The notes under the pieces were generated by a model. That model had not been told where the DNA came from. It was given only the letters and a program-made list of their open reading frames with translations, and made no database searches. 53,510 nt of DNA from Oscillospiraceae bacterium (lineage in GTDB: Bacteria; Bacillota; Clostridia; Oscillospirales; Ruminococcaceae). The position numbers and the translations under genes were made by a program. The stretch covers positions 1 to 53,510 of the forward strand of contig JAFSDS010000049.1 of assembly GCA_017436125.1 (NCBI GenBank), written 5' to 3'. Below, in pieces: positions 8,409-14,681 of this stretch. The stretch's first letter is position 1. Each line of letters opens with the position of its first letter.

Positions 8409-9044
8409 TCAAGGTTTTAATATTACAATTTTTTTGCCGTCTTTTGATATGGCCCCTTTTTCACAAAGGGTATCGAATGCGCGGTAAACGGATGCGCGGC
8501 TTATGCCGAGCATCTGGGCGATTTTTGAAAAGGAACAGCCAAATTCAAATTCCGTTCTTCCGTTGGCTGTTGTTAAAAGCCATCGCAAAAGTTTTTCGGA
8601 TGCTTCTCCTTCCGAAAAAGCGGAAAGTTTTTTGTTGAGAAAATGTATTTTTTCCGAAAGAAGAACGGCGTATGCCTTTGCAAATTCCGGATACAGAGAA
8701 AAAGCTTCCTCAACAAGCTCCTTCGGGAATATTGCCAGCCGAAGAGCCGCCTCGCTTGTAATCTCGGATGGAAACTCCGCCTCTTCATAAAAAAGCGTCG
8801 CCATGCCGAAAACATCGCCATCGGAAAGGCTGTTTATCACCGTTCGTCTTCCGTCAAGACCGATTTTTGAAACAGTTGCTTTGCCTTTTATAATAAGAGC
8901 AAGGCAGCGGCTGAAACTTTTTTTGGTCATGATGGTTTCGCCTTTTTTTGCAGTGATAAAAACAACGCGGTCTTTAAATCTGTCGATATCTATATTTTTG
9001 AAAAGCGGACTTTTTAAAAAAGCCTCGCGGTCGCCTGCTGTCAT
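8409..9044 (-). CDS. Crp/Fnr-family regulator heading the ABC importer operon
   Basis: A 211-residue regulator with an N-terminal cyclic-nucleotide-type sensor domain (KGETIMTKKSFSRCLALIIKGKATVSK, DGDVFGMATLFYEEAEFPSEI) and a C-terminal winged helix whose recognition helix is SRASVYRAFDTLCEKG. It lacks an FNR-type N-terminal cysteine cluster, so an iron-sulphur oxygen sensor is unlikely. The effector is unknown and could be the transported solute or its product. The start chosen is the ATG at 9044 behind GGGGGAT; an upstream in-frame reading to 9077 runs into the promoter. Being the first gene of the importer operon suggests it senses the importer's status. Confidence 0.86.
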   Translation of the reverse strand: MTAGDREAFLKSPLFKNIDIDRFKDRVVFITAKKGETIMTKKSFSRCLALIIKGKATVSKIGLDGRRTVINSLSDGDVFGMATLFYEEAEFPSEITSEAALRLAIFPKELVEEAFSLYPEFAKAYAVLLSEKIHFLNKKLSAFSEGEASEKLLRWLLTTANGRTEFEFGCSFSKIAQMLGISRASVYRAFDTLCEKGAISKDGKKIVILKP

Positions 9045-9060
9045 AAAAATCCCCCATTTC

Positions 9061-9097
9061 TGTATCATATAATACAATATAACGGTGCATCCGTCAA
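9061..9097 (-). promoter_or_regulatory. Promoter with Crp-type dyad for the regulator/importer operon
   Basis: On the minus strand, TTGACG (9092-9097) and TATTAT (9069-9074) are separated by 17 bp. The sequence TGTAT-N6-ATACA at 9061-9076 covers the -10 box. Half-sites of 5 bp spaced by 6 are the Crp-family layout, so autorepression is likely. Confidence 0.6.
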
Positions 9098-9112
9098 TAT
9101 ATTAACGGAAAA

Positions 9113-9148
9113 TAATAAAATAAAAGGGACGGCTTGCATGCCGTCCCA
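9113..9148 (-). terminator. Terminator of the AlaX-GNAT operon
   Basis: The stem GGGACGGC/GCCGTCCC (9126-9133, 9140-9147) is followed on the minus strand by CTTTTATTTTATT. Confidence 0.8.
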
Positions 9149-9162
9149 AATAAATTTTTGTT

Positions 9163-9912
9163 TTATCTTGTTCCATGAAGATTAAGGAATTCGTCATCCC
9201 TCGGGCGGGACTGTATCTGGGTCCAGCAGGGGAAGAATCCTGCCGCGGAACCGGTGTTCGGAGAAATGTTTCTTGAAGAAGGGCCGCCGTAATAGGGAAC
9301 TTTTCCTTTTTCGATAACAGCATCTTTAATAAGCGCAAGAACATTTTCTGCGGCAAAGCCAAAGCGCTCTTCCGGAACAATACCGATGCTTACTCTCCAG
9401 AGAAGGGGGCTTTCTTCAAAGGCAGCGGCCATGCCGATGATTTTTCCGTTTTTTCTTGCGGCAAGAACAAGGGTGATGGGGCCATGGCTTTCAAGGTCAA
9501 AAACGTCTTTTGCGGCGGGTTCGTTTTTAAAACGGTCAAAGCCGGATTCGATTATTTCAACGTCGTATTTTGCCTCGGTTTTGGGAAGGGAGGTATCCGG
9601 AACATAGTATTCATAGATATTATCGACGTTGTGGCCGTGAAGATAGAGGATCTCGCTGAGCATGATGAGAGATTTGGATTCAAAAACCCAGTTGGGGTCC
9701 TTGCCTTCAAAAATGCGTTTAAAGTCCGGAACCATACTCGGTTTTACGGAAAAAACTGCAGAGCCGCCAAAGCAAACGGCCTTCATGGCTCTTTCACCGC
9801 CGTTTTTAAGTTCGGTAACAACAAGTTTATAGGATTCGAGATCCTTTTCGGTGCAGTTATAATCAGCGATAAGCTGTTTTTTTACGCAATCGATAACGTC
9901 GGGTCTGTTCAT
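9163..9912 (-). CDS. GNAT family N-acetyltransferase, two-part
   Basis: A 249-residue protein. Residues 1-110 form an unrecognised N-terminal part. The C-terminal part carries a GNAT fold: ITLVLAARKNGKIIGMAAAFEE (strands 3-4 region), VSIGIVPEERFGFAAENVLALIKDAVIEKG (acetyl-CoA site and helix) and NISPNTGSAAGFFPCW, where relatives have N-x-x-S-xx-x-A-x-x-x-G-F. This matches the two-domain GNAT type common in clostridia, whose substrates are unknown. It lies 55 bases downstream of alaX on the same strand and ends at its own terminator, so it is probably co-transcribed with alaX. The ATG follows GGAAAGGAGTTTTCCTT. Confidence 0.75.
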   Translation of the reverse strand: MNRPDVIDCVKKQLIADYNCTEKDLESYKLVVTELKNGGERAMKAVCFGGSAVFSVKPSMVPDFKRIFEGKDPNWVFESKSLIMLSEILYLHGHNVDNIYEYYVPDTSLPKTEAKYDVEIIESGFDRFKNEPAAKDVFDLESHGPITLVLAARKNGKIIGMAAAFEESPLLWRVSIGIVPEERFGFAAENVLALIKDAVIEKGKVPYYGGPSSRNISPNTGSAAGFFPCWTQIQSRPRDDEFLNLHGTR

Positions 9913-9967
9913 AAGGAAAACTCCTTTCCGTTTTTGGGTTTACTTTTTGTATATTTTTGTCGAAGAA

Positions 9968-11119
9968 TTACATATTGTTGATAAATTCTTTGATATTTTC
10001 TTCTTTTCCAAGGCAGCTGCCCTGAACAAGTTCCGGTTTTCCGCCGCCGCGGCCGGAAAAATTTGTATTTATGGCTTTTGCAATAAGGGAGCAGTTTTCT
10101 GTTTTTGAAGAAACGGCATATTTATAATTTTCGCCTTCGCCGGAAAAAACAGCGGCGATTTTAAATCTTTCCGCAAGGGTGAGGCAAAAGCGGCGAAGCT
10201 CATCCGGGGTCAGGTCTTTTTCAAAAACACAGACTTTTTCTCCGGTTCCGAGTTTTTCTGCCTTAAGGGCAAAAAGCTCTTTTTTGAGGGAAGATTCATA
10301 TATTTTATGCTCGGTTATTTCATTTTCAAGGCGGGAAACAGCGGTGCAAATTTCCTCCGGCTTTACGGAAAGGTTATTTGTTACCTTAAGGACGTTTGCG
10401 TTTTTGCGCTGATAATCAAGAAAAGCGCGTTTTCCGCAAAGCATGAAAAGCCTTGTTCCGCCTTTATAATTCTGGAACGATGTTATTTTAATTATACCTA
10501 TTTCTCCGGTTTTTTCAACATGTGTTCCGCAGCAGGCGCAGATATCATACCCAGGAACGGTAACAATGCGGACTTTTCCGCTAAGCTTTTTCTTGCTGCG
10601 ATAGGGAAGAACCTCAAGTTCCTCCGGAGAAGGATAGCTTATTTCTATGGGAAGATTTTTCTGAACAGCCTCGTTTGCGGAAAGTTCAAGCATATTGACC
10701 TGTTCTTCGGAAAGAGGAACGTCAAGGTCGAGGGTGGTTTCCTCAAGGCCAAGGTGAAATCCAACGTTCGTCGCGCCGAAATGTTTATGGGCAAGGCCGG
10801 AAAAAATATGTTCTCCGCTGTGCTGCTGCATAAAATCAAAGCGGCGGAGCCAATCTATCTTTCCAAAGATCGTTTCTCCTTCGGGAACCGCTTTTTCAAG
10901 AAAATGATGTATGATTCCCTCTTTGTCCTCCTGAACGTCAAAGACTTCTATGCCGGAAAGACTTCCCTTATCGGGAAACTGGCCGCCGCCCTCCGGAAAA
11001 AACGCGGTGGCATCAAGAACGGCATCAAAACCCTTTTCCGTTTCGATGCAGGAAATCACCTTTGCGGAAAATTCGGTCATATATGCGTTTTCGTCAAAAA
11101 GACGTTTTGTTGCGTTCAT
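9968..11119 (-). CDS. alaX: Alanyl-tRNA editing protein, long form (AlaX-L)
   Basis: A 383-residue stand-alone trans-editing enzyme that hydrolyses mischarged Ser- or Gly-tRNA(Ala). The TFFPEGGGQ-type segment, the zinc motif HSGEH (within QQHSGEHIFSGLAHKHFG) and the second metal motif CACCGTHV are all present. The C-terminus is a DHHA1-like domain ending NTNFSGRGGGKPELVQGSC. This is the full-length AlaX architecture of the AlaRS editing plus C-Ala domains without the aminoacylation half. I start it at the ATG at 11119 (MNATKRLF) behind GAAGG; an in-frame upstream extension to 11161 covers promoter sequence. Confidence 0.92.
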   Translation of the reverse strand: MNATKRLFDENAYMTEFSAKVISCIETEKGFDAVLDATAFFPEGGGQFPDKGSLSGIEVFDVQEDKEGIIHHFLEKAVPEGETIFGKIDWLRRFDFMQQHSGEHIFSGLAHKHFGATNVGFHLGLEETTLDLDVPLSEEQVNMLELSANEAVQKNLPIEISYPSPEELEVLPYRSKKKLSGKVRIVTVPGYDICACCGTHVEKTGEIGIIKITSFQNYKGGTRLFMLCGKRAFLDYQRKNANVLKVTNNLSVKPEEICTAVSRLENEITEHKIYESSLKKELFALKAEKLGTGEKVCVFEKDLTPDELRRFCLTLAERFKIAAVFSGEGENYKYAVSSKTENCSLIAKAINTNFSGRGGGKPELVQGSCLGKEENIKEFINNM

Positions 11120-11241
11120 AGGAAAAACCTTCTTTTGCTTATTATAAGATAAGTATAACATTATTTTACAAAAATGACAATTGAAAAAACGCCTTCAATA
11201 TGTTATTGTATATCTGTATTATGGGGAAAGGGGCGATTTTT

Positions 11242-11961
11242 TTGCCGAAGGTTGTTCTTGTTACCGGCGGAAGCCGCGGAATAGGAAAGGCGGTTTGCGA
11301 AAAATTTGCGGAAGAAGGATATCTTGTTGCCGTAAACTTTGAAAAAAACGAAGAAAAGGCCCTTTCTCTTGCAAAAAAAATCGGCGGAAAGGCCTATCAG
11401 GCGGATGTTTCCGACTATAATGCGGTTTGCGCCATGTTCGATAAAATAGAGAATGAACTTGGCGAAGTGGAAGTTCTTATCAACAATGCGGGAATTTCCG
11501 TTTCCGGCCTTTTTCAGGACTGCAGCGATGAGGAATGGGACCGCATTTTCGGCGTTAACGTAAAGGGCGTTTTCAACTGTTCAAAACGCGCCGTCGGAAA
11601 GATGGTAAAAAACCAAAAAGGCTCCATCGTCAACATTTCATCCATCTGGGGCGTTACCGGCGCAAGCTGCGAATGTCATTATTCCGCAACAAAAGCCGCC
11701 GTTATCGGCTATACCAAGGCTATGGCGAAGGAACTGGGCCCTTCCGGAATAAGGGTAAACTGCGTTGCTCCCGGCGCTGTTGATACGGATATGAACGCAA
11801 ACCTCACCAAAGAGGACCTTGATGCCTTTGCGGAAGAAACCGCTCTCGGCTATATCGCAGAGCCGAAAGAGATTGCGGAAGCGGTTTTCTTTGCCGCAAG
11901 CGAAAAGGCAAGCTATATCACCGGCGCCGTTATAAACGTAAACGGCGGATGCGTGATATAA
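11242..11961 (+). CDS. Short-chain dehydrogenase/reductase (FabG/YmfI-like)
   Basis: A classical SDR of about 239 residues. It has the nucleotide-binding TGGSRGIG (about residues 7-14), NNAG, the catalytic serine in SSIWG and YSATKAA as YxxxK, then PGAVDTDMN and a C-terminal GAVINVNGG. It resembles the YmfI/FabG group, reducing 3-oxoacyl-type substrates with NADPH. I prefer the TTG at 11242 as start: the protein then begins PKVVLVTGG like its relatives, and AAAGGGG sits about 8 bases upstream. An ATG at 11221 is possible and would add 7 residues. It is transcribed alone, divergently from alaX. Confidence 0.84.
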   Translation: MPKVVLVTGGSRGIGKAVCEKFAEEGYLVAVNFEKNEEKALSLAKKIGGKAYQADVSDYNAVCAMFDKIENELGEVEVLINNAGISVSGLFQDCSDEEWDRIFGVNVKGVFNCSKRAVGKMVKNQKGSIVNISSIWGVTGASCECHYSATKAAVIGYTKAMAKELGPSGIRVNCVAPGAVDTDMNANLTKEDLDAFAEETALGYIAEPKEIAEAVFFAASEKASYITGAVINVNGGCVI

Positions 11962-11965
11962 TACT

Positions 11966-11993
11966 TTGCAAAAACACATTTTCGTGTTATAAT
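11966..11993 (+). promoter_or_regulatory. Promoter of the BlaI-like/FakA-domain gene pair
   Basis: TTGCAA (11966-11971), a 16-bp spacer and a consensus TATAAT (11988-11993). This leaves a leader of about 50 bases before the ATG at 12050. A palindrome ACACATTTTCGTGT lies in the spacer. Confidence 0.65.
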
Positions 11994-12049
11994 ATAGTTT
12001 AATCGAAAGATTTTATACAGTTTTTAATCTACTCACGGAGGAATTATAA

Positions 12050-12556
12050 ATGATCAGACTTACCGGAACACAGAGAGAACTTATGGAGATCCTTTGGGAA
12101 AACGGAAGCATGACCCTTCATGCTCTTACCAAAGCTGCCCTCGGCAACGCTGTTACCCCCAACAGAACCGACGCTATCCGCGTTGTTCTTCTTCAGATGG
12201 TAACAAAAGGCGCAGTCAGCGAGGACGCAACCGTTTCTCCCCATATCTATACTCCTATTGTTGAGAGAGATGAAATTGGCTTTGAATCCGGTTTTGTCGA
12301 TGTTGCAAGAGCAGAGGGCAACGCTATACTCACCGCTCTTTCCTGCGGAATGGGACTTCCCGGCGAAGTTTACAGCGAAAACCGCGGCCGCGAAATAGAC
12401 GAGAAAAAAGGTACCTTCCAGCGCACTGTTACCGACGAGGCCCGCAAAGAGGCTATCAAGGAAGTTATGGCACAGATCTGCCGCGAGCGCGACGAATATG
12501 AAGCACAGAAAGCCGCAGCAAAAGCTGCCGCAGAAGCAGAAAATAAGGAGGAATAA
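12050..12556 (+). CDS. BlaI/MecI-like winged-helix protein with charged tail
   Basis: A 168-residue protein. Residues 1-70 (LTGTQRELMEILWENGSMT...AIRVVLLQMVTKGAVSEDA...HIYTPIV) align by eye with the BlaI/MecI winged helix: helix 1 with MEILW, the recognition region and a wing ending in Y-x-P. The dimer/cleavage domain of BlaI is not evident. Instead there is a middle part (VDVARAEGNAILTALSCG) and an Ala/Glu/Lys-rich helical tail (residues 140-168). No beta-lactamase or BlaR sensor is nearby. It has a strong ACGGAGGAATT site and is followed after 4 bases by the small FakA-domain gene. DNA binding is inferred, not shown. Confidence 0.6.
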   Translation: MIRLTGTQRELMEILWENGSMTLHALTKAALGNAVTPNRTDAIRVVLLQMVTKGAVSEDATVSPHIYTPIVERDEIGFESGFVDVARAEGNAILTALSCGMGLPGEVYSENRGREIDEKKGTFQRTVTDEARKEAIKEVMAQICRERDEYEAQKAAAKAAAEAENKEE

Positions 12557-12560
12557 TCAG

Positions 12561-12818
12561 ATGGAAGAAACCGAGTACAGATACGACACACAGCTCCTTA
12601 TTGAAGGAACCGACCTTGACGAGGACGAGATCCATGATTATCTTATGAACGAAATCCCCGGCGACTGCCTTATCGTTGTTGGCGACGAAGAGCTTATCAA
12701 GCTTCATTATCACACCAACACCCCCTGGAAAGTTCTTGAATACTGTGCAACCAAAGGCGAGATCTTCGACATTGTTGTTGAGGATATGGACCGCCAGTCC
12801 AGAGGCCTTCAGGGCTGA
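12561..12818 (+). CDS. Stand-alone FakA (DAK2/YloV) middle-domain protein
   Basis: An 85-residue protein that matches, by eye, only the central domain of the fatty-acid kinase FakA/YloV family: Y-x-Y-D-T-Q-L-L at the start, a D-L-D-E-D-E-I helix, GDCLIVVGDEELIKLHYHTNTPWKVLEY and a closing IVVEDMDRQS. In full-length FakA this piece follows the ATP-binding kinase domain; here no kinase domain is attached. It is translated from an ATG at 12561 with AAGGAGGAATAATCAG, 4 bases after the BlaI-like gene. Small clostridial proteins of this kind are sometimes called dihydroxyacetone-kinase-related. Function is unknown; it might bind an acyl-carrier or a FakB partner. Two DegV (FakB-type) genes lie at 29-30.7 kb. 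Confidence 0.72.
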   Translation: MEETEYRYDTQLLIEGTDLDEDEIHDYLMNEIPGDCLIVVGDEELIKLHYHTNTPWKVLEYCATKGEIFDIVVEDMDRQSRGLQG

Positions 12819-12834
12819 TAAACCGCTTGTTAAA

Positions 12835-12870
12835 AAGAAAAATCCCGCTCGCAAGAGCGGGGCTTTTTAT
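12835..12870. terminator. Terminator after the FakA-domain gene (copy 1)
   Basis: The stem CCCGCTC/GAGCGGG (12844-12861) with a GCAA loop is followed by CTTTTTATTT. It is paralogous to the terminator at 13768-13800, exactly 933 bp away. Confidence 0.85.
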
Positions 12871-12940
12871 TTCGATTATAATTAATCTTCGTCCTCTTCG
12901 GAGGGTTCTTCACAGGAATGCCAGACGGTGTTGACGTCGT
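12868..12940 (-). pseudogene. Detached remnant of the yebC 3' end
   Basis: These 73 bases align without gaps to 13801-13873, the end of the intact yebC gene. By hand count 62 of 73 positions are identical. Read on the minus strand, it encodes DVNTVWHSCEEPSEEDED followed by TAA, against DVNNVWHSWEMPEEEDED in YebC. There is no gene body upstream of it. It is a displaced gene end, not a functional gene. Confidence 0.85.
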
Positions 12941-12961
12941 GGGTATGCTGATAGTTTAGGG

Positions 12962-12989
12962 TTGTTATTTTCGTATTAAGTGATATAAT
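12962..12989 (+). promoter_or_regulatory. Consensus-like promoter inside the yebC-flanked insert
   Basis: TTGTTA (12962-12967), 16 bp, TATAAT (12984-12989). A perfect dyad AAGTTGC-GAC-GCAACTT (12991-13007) covers the expected transcription start and could be an operator or a 5' hairpin. Confidence 0.65.
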
Positions 12990-12995
12990 AAAGTT

Positions 12996-13157
12996 GCGAC
13001 GCAACTTAATAAATGACCTTATAACGGTGTGTATTTTTATCTTCCGATAAAAATGCATGCTCTATTTTCGCATACCGTTATTTGGTCGAAAAGTTGTGTC
13101 GCAGCAAACTGAGCTATGCGTTTTTTAGTGCGTAGCTTAGGCTGCGCACTTTTTTAT
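12996..13157 (+). ncRNA. Candidate structured RNA or structured leader
   Basis: Between the promoter at 12962 and a terminator there are about 160 bases without a convincing coding region but with strong folding. One element is an outer stem TAACGGT/ACCGTTA (13022-13028 with 13074-13080) closing over a 9-bp hairpin ATTTTTATC/GATAAAAAT (13033-13041 with 13046-13054), which is extended by four more pairs. The second is a long imperfect hairpin at 13096-13149 followed by TTTTTTATT, a rho-independent terminator. It could be an independent small RNA, or an attenuating leader for the Cys-rich gene that begins 19 bases later. I do not recognise a known RNA family. Confidence 0.5.
13096..13157 (+). 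terminator. Long-stem terminator ahead of the Cys-rich small gene
   Basis: The stem pairs GTG...CGCAGC (13096-13105) and CTGAGCTATGCG (13109-13120) with 13129-13149, has an 8-base loop and is followed by T6ATT. Confidence 0.75.
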
Positions 13158-13175
13158 TGTGAAAGGAGGGGAGTT

Positions 13176-13355
13176 ATGTCGAGAAAATACATATACAACC
13201 CAAAAACGAACTGCCTTCATATTGAAGGGTGCTGTTGTCATGCTAAACCAAGACCTGAATACATTATATTTAATAGTGAAAACGAAGCTGTTGAATATGA
13301 TGGCCGAGCGGTTAGCGTATGCAAAATTTGTCAAAAAAATCGTGATAAAAAATAA
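13176..13355 (+). CDS. Small Cys/His-rich, probably zinc-binding protein
   Basis: A 59-residue protein. The pattern KYIYNPKTNCLHIEGCCCHAK...YIIFNSENEAVEYDG...VCKIC has the layout of the small Ada-N-terminal-like zinc motif (N-x-x-x-x-x-x-H-x-x-x-C ... F-x-x-x-x-E-A ... C-x-x-C), which occurs alone or attached to nucleases and secreted proteins. I start it at the ATG at 13176 behind AAAGGAGGGGAG. It is the first gene in the yebC-flanked insert, directly after the strong terminator hairpin. Function is unknown; metal binding is inferred from the residue pattern. Confidence 0.6.
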   Translation: MSRKYIYNPKTNCLHIEGCCCHAKPRPEYIIFNSENEAVEYDGRAVSVCKICQKNRDKK

Positions 13356-13421
13356 TAGGTAAAATATGGTTCATTCGCAAACTGTTTATCTGCTAATTTA
13401 TTTTTGGAAAGGGTGCTAATT

Positions 13422-13694
13422 ATGTTTAACGAGAAAAAAGCAATTTGGATTGATATATATAAAACAATAGTAATTCTTTCATTTTGGGGTTATTTAATAG
13501 GTGGTATATTGTTGGGACCTATTGATGGGTTTGGATTTATAGACATTTTTGGTCTTGGCGGCATAAGTTTGTTTCTGTGGCCTATTGTAGGTGTTATCCT
13601 TGCTTTTACAAACTTGGTAAGCGGGATGTTAATTATAAATTTTTTGAATAATGTTCAAGCCATTCGCATGAAAATCGAAGAAAAAAGCAACTAA
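13422..13694 (+). CDS. Small two-helix membrane protein, unrecognised
   Basis: A 90-residue protein with a short charged N-terminus (MFNEKKAIWIDIYK), a hydrophobic segment at about 15-32, a second long hydrophobic stretch (about 43-70, GISLFLWPIVGVILAFTNLVSGMLII) and a charged tail ending KIEEKSN. I do not recognise a family. The start is the ATG at 13422 after GGAAAGGG. Codon use is more AT-rich than in neighbouring chromosomal genes, in keeping with an acquired segment. It lies 66 bases after the Cys-rich gene and ends at a terminator. Confidence 0.65.
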   Translation: MFNEKKAIWIDIYKTIVILSFWGYLIGGILLGPIDGFGFIDIFGLGGISLFLWPIVGVILAFTNLVSGMLIINFLNNVQAIRMKIEEKSN

Positions 13695-13723
13695 AAAAGG
13701 GAGCATTTTGCTCTCTTTTTTAA
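13693..13723. terminator. Terminator after the small membrane protein gene
   Basis: The stem AAAAAAGGGAGCA/TGCTCTCTTTTTT (one G-T pair) has a 3-base loop and works in both directions. Confidence 0.8.
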
Positions 13724-13770
13724 CTTTCCAAAAGTTCAAGATACTTGTAAATTGTAGTTCTGTCAGTAAA
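13720..13770 (-). pseudogene. Possible coding scrap of an HTH protein (C-terminal end)
   Basis: On the minus strand a short open stretch reads FFTDRTTIYKYLELLES and then TAA. R-T-T-I-Y-K-Y-L looks like the recognition helix of a helix-turn-helix or resolvase-type protein. It is cut off by the yebC terminator repeat at 13768. It may be the leftover end of the recombinase or regulator of the inserted element, but 17 codons are little evidence. Confidence 0.25.
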
Positions 13771-13800
13771 AAAACACCCGCTCCATCGGAGCGGGTGTTT
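13768..13800 (-). terminator. Terminator of yebC (copy 2)
   Basis: The stem ACACCCGCTCC/GGAGCGGGTGT (13774-13798) has an ATC loop. On the minus strand it is followed by a T7 run. Confidence 0.9.
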
Positions 13801-13814
13801 TATCTCGATTAAAA

Positions 13815-14558
13815 TTAATCTTCGTCCTCTTCTTCGGGCATTTCCCAGGAATGCCATACGTTGTTGACGTCGTCATTATCTTCAAGTGCAGCAAGAAGTT
13901 TCTGCATTTTTACGATAGTGTCGGGGTCGGTGATGGCAGTGGTGGTCTGGGGAATGTAGGCAACGTCTGCGCTTTCAAAACGGTAGCCCATTTCATAAAG
14001 TGCATCACGAACTGCGGGGAAATCGTTGGGAGCGGTATAGATCTCTGCAACGCCGTCTTCATATTTAAAGTCGTCGCCGCCTGCTTCCATAACGTCTTCC
14101 ATAAGTTTGTCCTCATCAAGATCCTCATCTGCAATTACGATAAGGCCTTTGCGGTCAAACATAAAGGAAACGGAACCGGTCTGGCCAAGGTTGCCGCCGT
14201 ATTTGGAAAAATAGCTGCGAACGTCGCCGGCGGTTCTGTTGCGGTTATCGGTAAGGGTCTCAACAATAACTGCTACGCCGCAGGGGCCGTAACCTTCGTA
14301 AGTGATCTCTTCAAAGGTGGTTTTATCGCCAAGGCCGGCAGCTTTTTTGATGGATCTTTCGATGTTGTCGTTAGGAACGTTGTTTGCTTTTGCTTTAAGG
14401 ATAAGAGCCTGGAGTTTGCTGTTGTTTGCGGGATCGGGGCCGCCTTCGCGAACAGCAACAGTGATCTCTTTACCGATTTTGGTAAAAACTTTGCCGCGGG
14501 CTGCGTCGATGCCTTCTTTTTTACGTTTAATGGTACTCCATTTGGAATGTCCGGACAT
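13815..14558 (-). CDS. yebC: YebC/PmpR family (TACO1) protein
   Basis: A full-length 247-residue YebC. The signature MSGHSKWSTIKRKKEG is at the N-terminus, followed by KVFTKIGKEITVAVREGGPDPANNSKLQALILKAKANNVPNDNIERSIKKA and the three-domain alpha/beta body. YebC proteins were long annotated as transcription regulators; recent work links them to relief of ribosome stalling at proline runs. The ATG follows GCAAGGAGAGATATATA. A promoter lies upstream (TTGCAA 14621-14626, 17 bp, TAAAAT 14598-14603 on the minus strand). The acidic C-terminus (EMPEEEDED) is duplicated 933 bp away as a remnant. Confidence 0.94.
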   Translation of the reverse strand: MSGHSKWSTIKRKKEGIDAARGKVFTKIGKEITVAVREGGPDPANNSKLQALILKAKANNVPNDNIERSIKKAAGLGDKTTFEEITYEGYGPCGVAVIVETLTDNRNRTAGDVRSYFSKYGGNLGQTGSVSFMFDRKGLIVIADEDLDEDKLMEDVMEAGGDDFKYEDGVAEIYTAPNDFPAVRDALYEMGYRFESADVAYIPQTTTAITDPDTIVKMQKLLAALEDNDDVNNVWHSWEMPEEEDED

Positions 14559-14597
14559 TATATATCTCTCCTTGCAGGGAAAATTATTTTACAGATT

Positions 14598-14626
14598 ATT
14601 TTAACATATATAAATAGCTTTTGCAA
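14598..14626 (-). promoter_or_regulatory. yebC promoter
   Basis: Minus-strand TTGCAA and TAAAAT with a 17-bp spacer, about 40 bases before the ATG. Confidence 0.6.
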
Positions 14627-14640
14627 GCCGTTATTTGATA

Positions 14641-14680
14641 AAAGTACCCCGTGTTCAAAATCGAACCCGGGGTACTTTTG
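14641..14680 (-). terminator. Terminator of the permease gene
   Basis: The stem AAAGTACCCC/GGGGTACTTT with an inner GTTC/GAAC pair lies just after the 3' end of the permease gene. Confidence 0.8.
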
Positions 14681-14681
14681 T

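Larger units (their letters stand above)
12941..13767. mobile_element. AT-rich insert between two yebC 3' ends, possible integrative-element remnant
   Basis: About 830 bp between direct repeats made of terminator plus yebC tail. It contains a consensus promoter, a structured RNA-like stretch, two small genes and a short minus-strand coding scrap at its right end. Base composition from 13356 onward is visibly more AT-rich than the surrounding genes. No integrase or transposase is intact, so the element class is unknown. Confidence 0.5.

Noticed and set aside
12465..12854. Minus-strand frame of 129 codons over the FakA-domain gene
   Set aside because: Antisense shadow without a ribosome-binding site. 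It crosses a terminator.
13159..13362. Alternative plus-strand frame over the Cys-rich mini-gene
   Set aside because: Its start overlaps the ribosome-binding site of the other frame and it lacks the zinc-type Cys/His pattern.
12835..13873. Reading the yebC tail repeats as a CRISPR or as IS terminal repeats
   Set aside because: There are only two copies, in direct orientation and coding for the YebC end. There is no spacer regularity, transposase or terminal inverted repeat.
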